A DNA stretch of 64,000 nt from Polynucleobacter sp. VK25 (GCF_018687355.1 NZ_CP061288.1:1498144-1562143); one strand, 5' to 3'. Counted from the first letter of the stretch, positions 8,487 to 17,769 are shown. Numbers and translations are program-made. Notes: generated from the sequence alone by a model not told the origin.

Positions 8487-9038
8487 TTAAGCTGGAGGAT
8501 GATCTTCAGGATTAACATCAAGCGCAATCAAGAAACGAGAAACCATGTTGTATGCAGCAATCACTGTTACCAACTCAACCGTATCAGTACTGCCCAGTGA
8601 TTTTTGCAGACGCTTCATCAACTCAGGATCTACTTTGATATTGCGCGTCATCTGAAAAGTCAGTTCAGCAGCATCGTTTTCTACCGGAGAGTACAGATTC
8701 TTAGGGAAATTGGGTTGACCAATTAAACGTAAACCTTGCACCTGCTCTTCAGTACCGCCAGCCTTTTTAAATGGAGGCGCATGGTGAAAGAATTCATACT
8801 CAGCACCATTGAGGACAGCCACCCCACACATTGCCAGCTCACGCAACTTAGGATTCAAAGAAAGATTATTGCGAATCTCGCCAATGAAATGATTCCAACC
8901 TTCTGCGATAGGAATGCTATGCAAAAGCATGCGGTCCAAATTAATGAACTGACCGCCGCGCCTCTTGCGAATGGCGGCAACTAACTCAGCTGGCTCTGCC
9001 AAATCCATTGGCTGATACGGAATTAAACGTTCTGACAT
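8487..9038 (-). CDS. Carboxymuconolactone decarboxylase (CMD/AhpD-like) family protein
   Basis: 183 residues of the all-helical CMD fold: NPKLRELAMCGVAVLNGAEYEFFHHAPPFKKAGGTEEQV is the typical core. The AhpD CxxC peroxidatic pair is absent (the core has a single Cys in AMCGV), so alkylhydroperoxidase activity is unlikely. Similar proteins are annotated only as CMD family. It appears to head a unit CMD-pirin-methyltransferase on the minus strand. Confidence 0.85.
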   Translation of the reverse strand: MSERLIPYQPMDLAEPAELVAAIRKRRGGQFINLDRMLLHSIPIAEGWNHFIGEIRNNLSLNPKLRELAMCGVAVLNGAEYEFFHHAPPFKKAGGTEEQVQGLRLIGQPNFPKNLYSPVENDAAELTFQMTRNIKVDPELMKRLQKSLGSTDTVELVTVIAAYNMVSRFLIALDVNPEDHPPA

Positions 9039-9073
9039 AAATACCTTTTATTAATACTGCTTATTAACGTCTC

Positions 9074-10087
9074 TTACTGAGCAGTTTCTTTAATGTTGTT
9101 TTCAATAACAAACTTACCCCAGATGCCAATCTGCTTGCCAATGAAATCTTGAGCGGCTACAGGTGTTCCTCCAACAATTTGAATTCCTTGAGCCTTAAAC
9201 TTTTCAGCTACTGCTGGTGTTTTCAAGGCCTTATTTAAAGCCTTATTCATCGCATCTACTACCGCTGGAGGCGTTTTGCCTGGAGCCAATACTGCCCACC
9301 ATGCTGGAGCACTAAAGCCCGGGAAGCCACTTTCAGCAATCGTTGGCACATTAGGCAAGGATGGTGATCTTTTTGCTGTAGTAATAACCAATGGAATTAC
9401 GCCGCCACTATCAATATGCGGCTTGACCAAAAATTCTGAGCCTACTGCCAACTCAACCTGGCCACCCAATGCATCTTGCATCAAAGGTCCGCCGCCACGA
9501 TACGGAATGTGATTCCAATCAAAGCCAGCTTGTTTAGCAAGCCGGGCCATTGCTAAGTGTCCGAGACTTCCAATGCCGATAGAGCCATAACTAAATTGCT
9601 TGCCTGTTTTAGAAAGGTCTACCAACTGCTTGAAGCTGGTGATGCCTGACTTCTTACTAGCAACCAAGACCATCGGTGATGTACCCACCAAAATGACAGG
9701 CGCAATATCTTTAATCGAGTCGTAGGGAAGCTTATCTTTGAGACTTGGATTAACACCGTGTGTATCAAACACCACAGCGAAGGTATAGCCATCTGGATCT
9801 GAGCGCGTCATCGCTGAAGTACCAATCACACCTGATGCTCCGCCAACGTTCTCAACAATGACGTTTTGCTTTAACTCTGACTGCAATGCTGGCGCTAATA
9901 CACGGGCAACCTGGTCTACCGAACCACCCGGCGGAAATACGGCAATCAAACGAATTGGCTTTTGGGTTGGCCATGTGCCAACACCTGCATTTTGTGCCAA
10001 AGCAAAACTGCTAACGCCCAAGACCATCAAAGTGGCTAAGAGGCTGTTTTTAAAGGCTCTTTTAGCCATTTTTGCTAAATCCTGCAT
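9074..10087 (-). CDS. Bug-family (TctC) periplasmic tricarboxylate-type binding protein
   Basis: 337 residues from the ATG at 10087, which has AGGAGA seven bases upstream. The open frame runs further up to 10330 but that would overlap the divergent trhO gene and add 81 residues without a signal peptide, so I reject the longer form. After a signal peptide ending FALAQ come PTQKPIRLIAVFPPGGSVDQVARVLAPAL, VENVGGASGVIGT, DPDGYTF and DSIKDIAPVILVG, all Bug landmarks. The family binds carboxylated compounds through backbone and water contacts. No TctA/TctB permease is nearby. Confidence 0.92.
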   Translation of the reverse strand: MQDLAKMAKRAFKNSLLATLMVLGVSSFALAQNAGVGTWPTQKPIRLIAVFPPGGSVDQVARVLAPALQSELKQNVIVENVGGASGVIGTSAMTRSDPDGYTFAVVFDTHGVNPSLKDKLPYDSIKDIAPVILVGTSPMVLVASKKSGITSFKQLVDLSKTGKQFSYGSIGIGSLGHLAMARLAKQAGFDWNHIPYRGGGPLMQDALGGQVELAVGSEFLVKPHIDSGGVIPLVITTAKRSPSLPNVPTIAESGFPGFSAPAWWAVLAPGKTPPAVVDAMNKALNKALKTPAVAEKFKAQGIQIVGGTPVAAQDFIGKQIGIWGKFVIENNIKETAQ

Positions 10088-10175
10088 GGATTTGTCTCCT
10101 ATCAATAAGAACTCAAGATTAACACTCCCGCAGCCTATTTGTCCGATAATGCTGTTGTAGCCCAGTGAGAGAAAA

Positions 10176-10952
10176 ATGAAGTCGATTCTAAATATTGCAG
10201 CATATTTATTTGTCAGCCTAGATGGCTTGCCAGAGCTGCGCGCCAAAATGCTGGATGAATGCAATGCTCGCCAGCTGAAGGGCACCATCTTATTGACTGG
10301 CGAAGGCATCAATATGTTTCTTGCCGGCAAAACAGAGGAGCTGCGCGGTTTCCTAGATTGGCTACGTACCGATGCTCGTTTTGCCCCACTTCAGGCGAAG
10401 GAAAGCTGGTCAGAGGATCAGCCTTTCAAAAAAATGCTGATTAAGCTGAAAAATGAAATCATCCGCATGAATCACCCAGCGATTCGCCCAGAGGAAGGTC
10501 GCGCTAATTTTATTAGTCCAAAAAAATTGCAAGAGTGGTTAGATCGAGGAACTGATGATTTAGGTCGCCCCGTGGTGATGGTGGATACACGCAATGCTTT
10601 TGAAGTTGACTACGGCACCTTTGAAAATGCCTTGCATTTCAATATTGAAAAGTTCACCGAGTTTCCCGCCGCTATTTCCGCCCACAAAGATGAATTAGCA
10701 GATAAAACACTAGTCAGCTTTTGTACAGGTGGCATTCGCTGTGAAAAGTCAGGTTTGTATATGCGGGAAATTGGTATGCAGCATAGCTACCAGCTAGAAG
10801 GCGGGATTTTGAAGTATTTTGAAGAGGTTGGATCTGCCCATTACCAAGGCAGTTGCTTTGTCTTTGATGAGCGCGAAGCCCTAGAGCCCAGCCTCGATTC
10901 CATCCCTGTAGAGCAATCTATTCGGAAAAAGCTCAAAGCCAACGCTTCCTGA
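10176..10952 (+). CDS. trhO: tRNA uridine(34) hydroxylase TrhO (rhodanese fold)
   Basis: 258 residues: an N-terminal acylphosphatase-like domain (1-100, with GTILLTGEGINMFLAG) and a rhodanese domain (about 125-230) with the active loop SFCTGGIRCEKS (Cys183, Cys189). This is the YceA/TrhO family that, with prephenate-independent O2-using chemistry, makes 5-hydroxyuridine at the wobble position of certain tRNAs. It is somewhat shorter at the C-terminus than the enterobacterial protein, as usual in betaproteobacteria. Divergent from the Bug gene at 9074-10087. Confidence 0.92.
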   Translation: MKSILNIAAYLFVSLDGLPELRAKMLDECNARQLKGTILLTGEGINMFLAGKTEELRGFLDWLRTDARFAPLQAKESWSEDQPFKKMLIKLKNEIIRMNHPAIRPEEGRANFISPKKLQEWLDRGTDDLGRPVVMVDTRNAFEVDYGTFENALHFNIEKFTEFPAAISAHKDELADKTLVSFCTGGIRCEKSGLYMREIGMQHSYQLEGGILKYFEEVGSAHYQGSCFVFDEREALEPSLDSIPVEQSIRKKLKANAS

Positions 10953-11028
10953 GCGAGGTTGGGGGCTTAAATAGTAAAATTACCAGGCAGTACAAAACTA
11001 ACAAACAACAACAATTCGGACTCGAGAC

Positions 11029-12033
11029 ATGTCTAATACGATTAATCGGCAAAAGCCGATTTTTTTATCATCCCTTCTCTTTACATTTCTGGGAATGGCA
11101 ATTCACCTTAACGCACATGCACAAAGTGCAGTACCAGCCTATCCCGTTAAACCTATCAAACTGATTGCACCAGTTGCTGCTGGTGGCGGACTCGATAATA
11201 TTGCGCGTGCTGTTGCGGAGAAACTCTCCCGCTCAATTGGTCAAACAGTCGTTGTAGAAAATATGGGTGGTGGTGGTGGCTCTATTGCATCACAAGCAAC
11301 TGCTAAAGCACCGGCCGATGGTTACACCCTCATGGTTGCGTATGTTGGGACGCATGGCACAAACCCTGCCGTCCGCAAGCTCCCTTATGACGCTATTAAA
11401 GATTTCACCCCTATCGGGATGATTGGCGCAACACCCAATGTTCTGATCATTAACCCTGATCTACCAATCAAAAACTTTAAAGAGTTTGTCGATTACGCAA
11501 AAAAGAATCCCGCTAAATTAAGCTACGGTTCCGCTGGCCCCGGAACGCTTACTCACCTGGGGATGGAGCAACTGAAGTTAGCTGCAGGAATATTTATGGT
11601 CCATGTGCCCTATCGTGGCGTGGGCCCTGCATATACCGACTTGTTGGCTGGTCAAACTCAGGCAATGTTCCCCACCCTATTTGCAGCGCTGCCTTACATC
11701 AACACCAACCGTGTACGCGGCCTTGCAGTCACTGGCTCTAAGCGGAGTTCAGCTGCACCCAATATTCCCACCTTTAAAGAATTGGGCTATAACGGCTTTG
11801 ATGGCCAGCAATGGTATGGCTTGGTTGGTCCAGCTAACTTACCACCCGCTATCGTTGCCAAGCTCAATGCTGAACTCAATAAAGTTCTTGCATTACCCGA
11901 CTTCTCAGAAAAAATGACGAATGAAGCGATGACATTGATGCCAATGACGCCTCCTCAATTTACCAATTACATCAAAGAAGATATTGCACGCTGGGCCAAG
12001 GTTGCCAAAGACCGCAATATTGAAATCGATTAA
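11029..12033 (+). CDS. Bug-family (TctC) periplasmic binding protein
   Basis: 334 residues. Signal peptide (about 1-32, ending AHAQS) then YPVKPIKLIAPVAAGGGLDNIARAVAEKL, VVENMGGGGG, APADGYTLMVAYVGTHGTNP and KDFTPIGMIG. It opens the same-strand run Bug / MmgE-PrpD / 2-hydroxyacid dehydrogenase / split chromate-type transporter / Bug, so it probably senses or captures the substrate of those enzymes. Permease partners of the tripartite tricarboxylate type are absent. Confidence 0.93.
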   Translation: MSNTINRQKPIFLSSLLFTFLGMAIHLNAHAQSAVPAYPVKPIKLIAPVAAGGGLDNIARAVAEKLSRSIGQTVVVENMGGGGGSIASQATAKAPADGYTLMVAYVGTHGTNPAVRKLPYDAIKDFTPIGMIGATPNVLIINPDLPIKNFKEFVDYAKKNPAKLSYGSAGPGTLTHLGMEQLKLAAGIFMVHVPYRGVGPAYTDLLAGQTQAMFPTLFAALPYINTNRVRGLAVTGSKRSSAAPNIPTFKELGYNGFDGQQWYGLVGPANLPPAIVAKLNAELNKVLALPDFSEKMTNEAMTLMPMTPPQFTNYIKEDIARWAKVAKDRNIEID

Positions 12034-12086
12034 TTTTCAAACCCACTTATTTAAAAATACTCACACTTATTCATAGGATCTTTTAT

Positions 12087-13460
12087 ATGTCTCATGCTAT
12101 TACCGCTGCAGCCGATCTCAACGCACCACCAGTTACTAAAATATTGGCAGAGTTTGTTAACGCTCATCCAAGTCAGGGCTGGACTCCAGAGGTTGAGCAT
12201 GAAGCACATCGTACTTTCTTAAACTGGCTTGGTTGCGCTATCGGCGCAGCAAATCATGAGAGTGTCGAATCTTCATTGGCCGCTATCCGTGAATTTCAAC
12301 CTGCGGCACAAGCTAGCATTCTTGGTCGTAAAGACAAAGTGGATATGGGTGGCGCTGCGCTGATTAACGGCATTAGCTCACATACTTTTGACTTTGATGA
12401 CACCCACCTCAAGACCGTGATTCATCCAGCAGGTCCAGTAGCATCGGCAATCCTAGCGTTGGGTGAACACATTGGCGCCAATGGTCGTCAAATAATTGAC
12501 TCCCTTGTTCTCGGAATTGATGTTGCCTGCCGTGTTGGTAATGCGATGTATCCAGACCACTACCATCGCGGATGGCACATCACTGGATCAACCGGCATGC
12601 TCGGCTCTGCAGCTGCATGCTCACGACTTATGGGTCTTGATCTTCAAAAGACAACAATGGCTCTAGGTATTGCCGCCTCACAACCCGTTGGTATGCGTGA
12701 GCAATTTGGCACCATGACCAAACCCTTTCATCCAGGTGGGGCTGCCCGTGCAGGACAACTTTCTGCGTTGCTAGCAAAACATGGTTTTACTGCGAGTCCT
12801 AAAGCTCTTGAGGCTGGTCGTGGCTATATGCAGACAGTATCCACTAAATGCGATTGGTCAGAAATTGATCGTGCATTAGGAAAGTCTTTCGAAATCTCCT
12901 TAAATACCTACAAGCCTTTTGCTTGTGGCATCGTGATTCACCCAGCGATTGATGCCTGCGCACAATTACGCGCCCAAGGCGTTAATGCAGAAGATGTAGA
13001 ACGCATTGAGCTACGTGTTCACCCACTAGTACTTGAACTCACTGGCAAGAAAACACCTAAAGATGGTTTAGAAGGCAAGTTCAGCGTGTATCACGGCTGC
13101 GCTGTAGGGTTGATTTTTGGTCAAGCCGGCGAAGGCGAGTATGCCGATGACATCGTAAACCGCCCTGATGTTGTAGCTTTGCGCGCCAAGGTTAATGCCA
13201 CTACGGATACCTCCATTAGTGAAGCATCCGTTGACGTTACAGCCTTCCTAAAGAATGGCAAAGAAGTGCATATTTTCGTGAAGAATGCGATTGGCTCTGT
13301 TGAGAACCCAATGAGCGATGCCAACTTGGAACAAAAGTTCACTAGCCTGGCAGAACCTATCATAGGCAAAGAGAAAACTCGTCAACTGATTTCTGCGCTG
13401 TGGAAACTTGGACAGGCACCAGATCTCAAGCAAATTCTCAGCCTTTGCACTCCAGACTAA
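12087..13460 (+). CDS. MmgE/PrpD family protein (dehydratase, decarboxylase or epimerase type)
   Basis: 457 residues, full length for the family. Seen: all-helical N-terminal domain with FLNWLGCAIGAANHES and NGISSHTFDFDDTH, then GWHITGSTGMLGSAAA and KPFHPGGAARAGQLSALLA, and a C-terminal lid containing NTYKPFACGIVIHPAIDA. Known members include 2-methylcitrate dehydratase, cis-aconitate decarboxylase and iminodisuccinate epimerase. No prpB or prpC lies nearby, so a propionate role is not supported. Its neighbours (Bug proteins, a 2-hydroxyacid dehydrogenase) suggest catabolism of an imported polycarboxylate. Confidence 0.9.
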   Translation: MSHAITAAADLNAPPVTKILAEFVNAHPSQGWTPEVEHEAHRTFLNWLGCAIGAANHESVESSLAAIREFQPAAQASILGRKDKVDMGGAALINGISSHTFDFDDTHLKTVIHPAGPVASAILALGEHIGANGRQIIDSLVLGIDVACRVGNAMYPDHYHRGWHITGSTGMLGSAAACSRLMGLDLQKTTMALGIAASQPVGMREQFGTMTKPFHPGGAARAGQLSALLAKHGFTASPKALEAGRGYMQTVSTKCDWSEIDRALGKSFEISLNTYKPFACGIVIHPAIDACAQLRAQGVNAEDVERIELRVHPLVLELTGKKTPKDGLEGKFSVYHGCAVGLIFGQAGEGEYADDIVNRPDVVALRAKVNATTDTSISEASVDVTAFLKNGKEVHIFVKNAIGSVENPMSDANLEQKFTSLAEPIIGKEKTRQLISALWKLGQAPDLKQILSLCTPD

Positions 13461-13485
13461 TTTCATCCGAAAGTTTTTTCCATCT

Positions 13486-14463
13486 ATGGCTTCATTACCA
13501 AATATCGTTGTTCTTGGTGACTATGAGCGTGCACTGCGCCGTTTCTCTAACTGGGATAAGTTAGAGAAACAAGCAAATCTCGCTATTCATCACGAGCCTT
13601 TGCGTGATGAGGCTCTGTATGAAGCTGTAAAAGATGCAGATGCTATTGCGATAGTGAGAGATCGCTCCCCATTTAATGAGGCGATGATTGCACGCCTACC
13701 TAAACTCAAGTTTTTAATGTTTACTGGTGAGCGCAATGGCACCCTTGAAGCATCAGCCTTGGTTTCCAGGGGTATTCCGATGGGCTGCACACCTGGCGGC
13801 CCCTCAAAAGAAACAACCGCCGAACTGACTTGGGCTCTCATTTTGGGCGCCTCCAAGCGCCTCATTGAAGAGAATAAATTGATTGCCTCAGGGGGCTGGC
13901 GTGATGCCATGTCAGTTTTACCAATGCTCTCTGGCGAACGTTTAGGGATCATGGGCCTAGGCGCTATTGGTAGTCGCGTAGCCCGCGTTGGCGCGGCCTT
14001 TGGTATGGAAGTAGTTGCATGGAGTCCTCGCATGACTCCCGAACGTGCTGCTGCTGAAAATGCAAAAGCAGTTAGCCTGGATGAGCTCCTAAAAACTTCT
14101 AAAGTAGTGTCTATGCACCTGGTAGCCGGCCCTGGCACCAAGGGTCTCATTAGTGCAGATCAATTGGCGCTCATGCGCCCAGATTCAATCCTCGTAAACA
14201 CTTCACGCGCCGCATTAATCAACATGCCTGATCTACAAAAGGCATTGGCTGAAGGCAGGCCTGGTCAAGCAGCGGTGGATGTCTTTGATGTAGAACCTCT
14301 GCCAGAAAAAGATATGCTTCGTAATACCCCAAATCTTTTGGTAACGCCGCATCTTGGATTTATTGCAGAACCTATTTTTGCAACGTTCTCCAAAGGGATT
14401 ACCGAAACCCTTGAAGCTTGGTTAGAAAATAAACCCGTGCCACATCCTTTTAAGCCTCAGTAA
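13486..14463 (+). CDS. D-isomer-specific 2-hydroxyacid dehydrogenase
   Basis: 325 residues from the ATG at 13486; a TTG further up would overlap the PrpD gene and add 26 residues unlike the family. NAD-binding GLGAIG (158-163 region) and the catalytic trio Arg241 (NTSRAAL), Glu270 (DVFDVEPL) and His289 (VTPHLGF) are all present. The family interconverts 2-keto acids and D-2-hydroxy acids with NAD(P)H. It ends just before the chromate-family gene and probably shares the PrpD pathway. Substrate unknown. Confidence 0.9.
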   Translation: MASLPNIVVLGDYERALRRFSNWDKLEKQANLAIHHEPLRDEALYEAVKDADAIAIVRDRSPFNEAMIARLPKLKFLMFTGERNGTLEASALVSRGIPMGCTPGGPSKETTAELTWALILGASKRLIEENKLIASGGWRDAMSVLPMLSGERLGIMGLGAIGSRVARVGAAFGMEVVAWSPRMTPERAAAENAKAVSLDELLKTSKVVSMHLVAGPGTKGLISADQLALMRPDSILVNTSRAALINMPDLQKALAEGRPGQAAVDVFDVEPLPEKDMLRNTPNLLVTPHLGFIAEPIFATFSKGITETLEAWLENKPVPHPFKPQ

Positions 14464-14483
14464 TATTTCAGAACAATATATTG

Positions 14484-15032
14484 ATGTCCAATCAACCCAA
14501 GACACTTACCCCCAAGCAGCTCTTTATTGGGTTTAGCAAAATTGGGATATCTGGATTTGGTGGCGTACTACCTTGGGCACGACGTACCATTGTTGAACAA
14601 GAAAAATGGCTCACGCCCGAAGAATTTAACGCCATGCTTGGGATCTGCCAAATTGTCCCCGGACCTAATATTGTGAATCTGGGTGTTTGTGTGGGTAGTC
14701 GCTTTGCTGGTGTACCCGGTGCATTCGCAGCAGTACTAGGCTTATTGCTGGCCCCCTTAACCCTAGTCATACTGCTCGGTATTTTGTATGACCACTACAG
14801 CTATATGCCCGTCGTTCAAGGATTACTCAGAGGCATCTCCGCGGTTGGAGTCGGTCTTATTGCAAGCACAGGCTTCAAGATGATGCGCGCCGAACTAAAT
14901 TACCCGCCCATGCTCTCCGTGATTTTCTTGACAATATTGGCAGCGACCTATTTTCACTTAGGTCTTGGTTGGGTAGTATTGCTTGCCTCACCACTGGCAT
15001 TCTTTCTGGCATGGAAGAAGGTGAAAAAGTGA
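14484..15032 (+). CDS. Chromate transporter family protein, first half
   Basis: 182 residues from the ATG at 14484 (a TTG lies one codon earlier). One ChrA domain: LTPKQLFIGFSKIGISGFGGVLPWARR, EFNAMLGICQIVPGPNIVNLGVCVGSRFAG, and about five to six membrane segments. In the two-gene form of the CHR family, two single-domain proteins of opposite membrane orientation work together. The stop codon overlaps the start of the second half (GTGA). Context in a catabolic run argues against assuming chromate export; another anion may be carried. Confidence 0.87.
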   Translation: MSNQPKTLTPKQLFIGFSKIGISGFGGVLPWARRTIVEQEKWLTPEEFNAMLGICQIVPGPNIVNLGVCVGSRFAGVPGAFAAVLGLLLAPLTLVILLGILYDHYSYMPVVQGLLRGISAVGVGLIASTGFKMMRAELNYPPMLSVIFLTILAATYFHLGLGWVVLLASPLAFFLAWKKVKK

Positions 15033-15553
15033 TCGGCACCCTCCTTAGTCTGTTTCTCAAGCTATCCGCTTTTTCCTTAGTAGCGTTTGGTGGCATCAAT
15101 GCACTCCTACCCATACTCTATGATCTATCAGTAAATCAAGAGCATTGGCTTAATAGCCAAACCTTTGCCGATTACTTTGCAATTGCACAAGCCTCTCCCG
15201 GGCCCAACCTGATGACCGTAACACTCATTGGCTGGAAGGTAGGGGGCGTTATCGGAGCAATCGTTGCTACCCTGGCTATTGCCTGGCCCTCCTCAATCAT
15301 GATCTATTTCTTGCAGCGCTTCATCTTAGGCATGCAGGATATTCAAAAACAAAAAATGATTGAATCGGCTGCTGGCGCTTTAGCGGTTGGCTTGATCTTA
15401 TCTGCGGCCTGGATAATCGCCCTCCAGATTAATACGGGTATTGCTGCTTATTTATTGACCTTTAGCACAATTGCGATTACCTTATTCACACGCTGGCACC
15501 CACTCTACCTAATAGCTATTGGGGGAATTTTGGGTGTTCTAGGATTTATTTAA
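15029..15553 (+). CDS. Chromate transporter family protein, second half
   Basis: 174 residues from the GTG at 15029, whose last two bases belong to the TGA of the first half; AAGGTG lies five bases upstream. An ATG at 15011 is possible but would overlap more. The protein repeats the ChrA pattern: FSLVAFGGINALLPILYDL, FADYFAIAQASPGPNLMTVTLIGWKVGG, then hydrophobic segments to the end. The tight overlap implies equal synthesis of both halves. See the first half for the substrate caveat. Confidence 0.87.
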   Translation: MIGTLLSLFLKLSAFSLVAFGGINALLPILYDLSVNQEHWLNSQTFADYFAIAQASPGPNLMTVTLIGWKVGGVIGAIVATLAIAWPSSIMIYFLQRFILGMQDIQKQKMIESAAGALAVGLILSAAWIIALQINTGIAAYLLTFSTIAITLFTRWHPLYLIAIGGILGVLGFI

Positions 15554-15571
15554 ACGCCTCATGGAAAAGAT

Positions 15572-16549
15572 ATGCGACTAATTCAATACATCACCGTCTT
15601 CATAGCAAGCTTTCTCTCTATTTTCTGCAATACGTCTTTTGCACAAAGCAATTACCCAAACAAACCCATTAACTTCATCGTGCCCTACGGCGCTGGTGGT
15701 GGCGCAGACTCACGTAGTCGTCAAATTGCTCAAAAGATGAGCGTCATTCTCAAGCAACCGATCATTGTGGATAACAAGCCTGGTGCTGGCGGCAATATTG
15801 GTACTGAATATATTTCTCGAGCTGCGCCAGATGGCTACACCATTGGTATGGGGAACTTTGCGCCAATGGCAGTCAACAAAACCCTCTTTGGTAATTTACG
15901 TTATGACCCAGAAACAGATCTCACGCCGATTGTTCTCGTTGAAAAAGGACCGCTGGTATTGGTAGTCAACCCTAGCTCGCCCTACAAAACAGTGCAAGAT
16001 ATCGTTGCGGCCGCTAAAGCCAAGCCGGGTGCGCTCACTTTCTCATCAGGTGGTATTGGTGGCAGCCATCAACTCTCTGCTGAAATCTTTGAGCAGAATG
16101 CTGGCATTGAAATGATTCACGTTCCTTATAAGAGTGGCTCCGCAGGATTAACTGACCTCATGGCTGGAAACGTAACGATGATGTTTGATCAAATGTATTC
16201 TGCAATGCCGAGTATCAAGGCAGATAAATTGCGTCCGATTGCAATTACTAGCAAGAAGCGCTCACCACTACTGCCAAACGTACCAAGCTTTACTGAAGTT
16301 GGCTACCCAAAGGTTGAAGTGCTGAACTGGCAAGGTTTGATCGCGCCCAACGGAACGCCAAAAGCGATTATTGATAAATTAAATGCCGCTGCAAATGAGG
16401 CGCTTAAAGATCCTCAATTACGCGAACTGATGCTGTCACAAGGAAATGAAATTGGTGGCGGAAGTCCAGCTGAGTTCGCTGCTTTAATCAAAGCAGAATC
16501 CCAAAAATGGAGTGCTGTTGTTAAAACAGCTAACATCAAACCAGAATAA
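15572..16549 (+). CDS. Bug-family (TctC) periplasmic binding protein
   Basis: 325 residues with a signal peptide ending SFAQS, then YPNKPINFIVPYGAGGGADSRSRQIAQKM, VDNKPGAGGNIGTEYI, APDGYTIGMG and SSPYKTVQDIVAAAKAKPG. It follows the chromate-family pair by 18 bases, so it is likely the last gene of the run beginning at 11029. Two Bug proteins in one run may bind different forms of a substrate, but they are clearly divergent in sequence, not a recent duplication. Confidence 0.92.
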   Translation: MRLIQYITVFIASFLSIFCNTSFAQSNYPNKPINFIVPYGAGGGADSRSRQIAQKMSVILKQPIIVDNKPGAGGNIGTEYISRAAPDGYTIGMGNFAPMAVNKTLFGNLRYDPETDLTPIVLVEKGPLVLVVNPSSPYKTVQDIVAAAKAKPGALTFSSGGIGGSHQLSAEIFEQNAGIEMIHVPYKSGSAGLTDLMAGNVTMMFDQMYSAMPSIKADKLRPIAITSKKRSPLLPNVPSFTEVGYPKVEVLNWQGLIAPNGTPKAIIDKLNAAANEALKDPQLRELMLSQGNEIGGGSPAEFAALIKAESQKWSAVVKTANIKPE

Positions 16550-16569
16550 AAATGTAGGCACAGAAAGAC

Positions 16570-16595
16570 AAAGGGAGCTAATGCTCCCTTTTTTA
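16570..16595. terminator. Bidirectional intrinsic terminator
   Basis: Stem AAGGGAGC / GCTCCCTT (16571-16578 with 16583-16590), loop TAAT, followed by T residues. It lies 21 bases after the Bug stop and overlaps the crcB stop codon at 16593, so it can serve both convergent genes. Confidence 0.85.
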
Positions 16596-16970
16596 TTTAA
16601 GCGCTTGGTATGTCAAGATACCCAAGAAGGTTAATACCAGTGAGCCAACTAGATTCAGTAGTGCTGTACCTAAAGCCCAGGTAAATTCACCGCGCTGCAT
16701 AAAACCGACTACCTCAGCTGAAAAACTCGAGAAGGTAGTAAGACCTCCCAAAAAGCCAGTAACCACTAAAAGCTTCCATTCAGGAGAAAGATGGGGGTTG
16801 TTGCCAAAGAACGCAACTGCAATACCGATCAAGTATCCGCCGACCATATTCGATATAAAAGTTCCCAAAGGCAGTGACGAGGTAACGCCTACGGTCATGA
16901 AATTAAAGCCCGCTCTTAATAAAGCACCGAAGCCCGCACCAAAGAAAATTGCAAAGATAGGTAGCCACAT
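16593..16970 (-). CDS. crcB: Fluoride ion channel/exporter CrcB (Fluc)
   Basis: 125 residues, four membrane helices. Family motifs are all visible: FGAGFGALLR at the N-terminus, GTFISNMVGGYLIG in helix 2, and GFLGGLTTFSSFSAEV in helix 3 containing the phenylalanine box and Na+ site residues. Fluc channels act as dual-topology dimers to expel fluoride. It follows ygiD by 10 bases; no fluoride riboswitch could fit there, and none is seen upstream of ygiD. Confidence 0.95.
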   Translation of the reverse strand: MWLPIFAIFFGAGFGALLRAGFNFMTVGVTSSLPLGTFISNMVGGYLIGIAVAFFGNNPHLSPEWKLLVVTGFLGGLTTFSSFSAEVVGFMQRGEFTWALGTALLNLVGSLVLTFLGILTYQALK

Positions 16971-16980
16971 AGTCTGCTCT

Positions 16981-17760
16981 TTATTGAATTGAAAAACCCA
17001 GCATGCTGATGGAACTCATCTCAATGCCATTTGTAAAAACTGTTGCCCGCTCACCCTCTCGCTGCAAAGCTAAGGTATACAAAGCCGGCCAATAGTGTTC
17101 AGCAGTCGGGATAGAAAGATGTGCAGCATCACCATAACGCTCCCAATCAATTAAAGCATCATGATGATTAGCGTGAATTTCTGAAGCAAAAAAATCATTA
17201 AATTCTATTGCCCAAGGATAAGGCTCAGAACCTGCTTGCCAATGAATAGTACGCAAGTTATGCACAACATTACCGCTAGATAGGATCAAGATATTTTCAT
17301 CTCGCAGCGGACTTAACTGCTTCGCCAGCTCATAGTGCTGACGCGCTGACATAGACCCATCAAGACTTAACTGCACCACCGGTACATTTGCATCTGGGTA
17401 CATATATTTGAGAACAGACCAAGCGCCGTGATCGATACCCCACTCATTTTCTTCGAGCACCACAGGAATATTCAATAACTCTTGTACGCGATCTGCTAAC
17501 GCAGGACTACCTGGTGCTGGGTATTGAATATCAAAGAGTGCTTGCGGGAATCCGCCAAAGTCGTGAATGGTTTTTGGTTTAGGCATTGCAGTAACCCAAG
17601 TGCCTCGAGTTACCCAGTGCGCTGAAATGACCAAGATAGCGTCAGGGCGCTTTAACGATTTTCCGAGAGCCGTCCATGCTGCTGAGTAGCGATTGGGCTC
17701 TATGGCATACATTGGACTGCCATGGCCAGCAAATACTGCAGGTTGGCGATGGCTAGTCAT
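16981..17760 (-). CDS. ygiD: 4,5-DOPA-extradiol-dioxygenase-like protein (YgiD family)
   Basis: 259 residues of the LigB-type class III extradiol dioxygenase fold. Zinc or iron ligands are apparent in VFAGHGSPM, VISAHWVT, GIDHGAW and the later SSGNVVHNLR. YgiD opens the DOPA ring in vitro, but the physiological role in bacteria is unclear. It precedes crcB on the minus strand with a 10-base gap, so they may be co-transcribed. Confidence 0.9.
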   Translation of the reverse strand: MTSHRQPAVFAGHGSPMYAIEPNRYSAAWTALGKSLKRPDAILVISAHWVTRGTWVTAMPKPKTIHDFGGFPQALFDIQYPAPGSPALADRVQELLNIPVVLEENEWGIDHGAWSVLKYMYPDANVPVVQLSLDGSMSARQHYELAKQLSPLRDENILILSSGNVVHNLRTIHWQAGSEPYPWAIEFNDFFASEIHANHHDALIDWERYGDAAHLSIPTAEHYWPALYTLALQREGERATVFTNGIEMSSISMLGFSIQ

Positions 17761-17769
17761 TAATGCCGA

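Noticed and set aside
10088..10330. N-terminal extension of the Bug protein to 10330 on the minus strand
   Set aside because: It would overlap the divergent trhO gene and lacks a signal peptide; the ATG at 10087 has AGGAGA and is followed by a proper signal sequence.
13590..14150. 186-codon open frame antisense to the 2-hydroxyacid dehydrogenase
   Set aside because: Shadow of a well-conserved gene; Arg/Ser/Ala-rich composition typical of antisense frames and no ribosome site.
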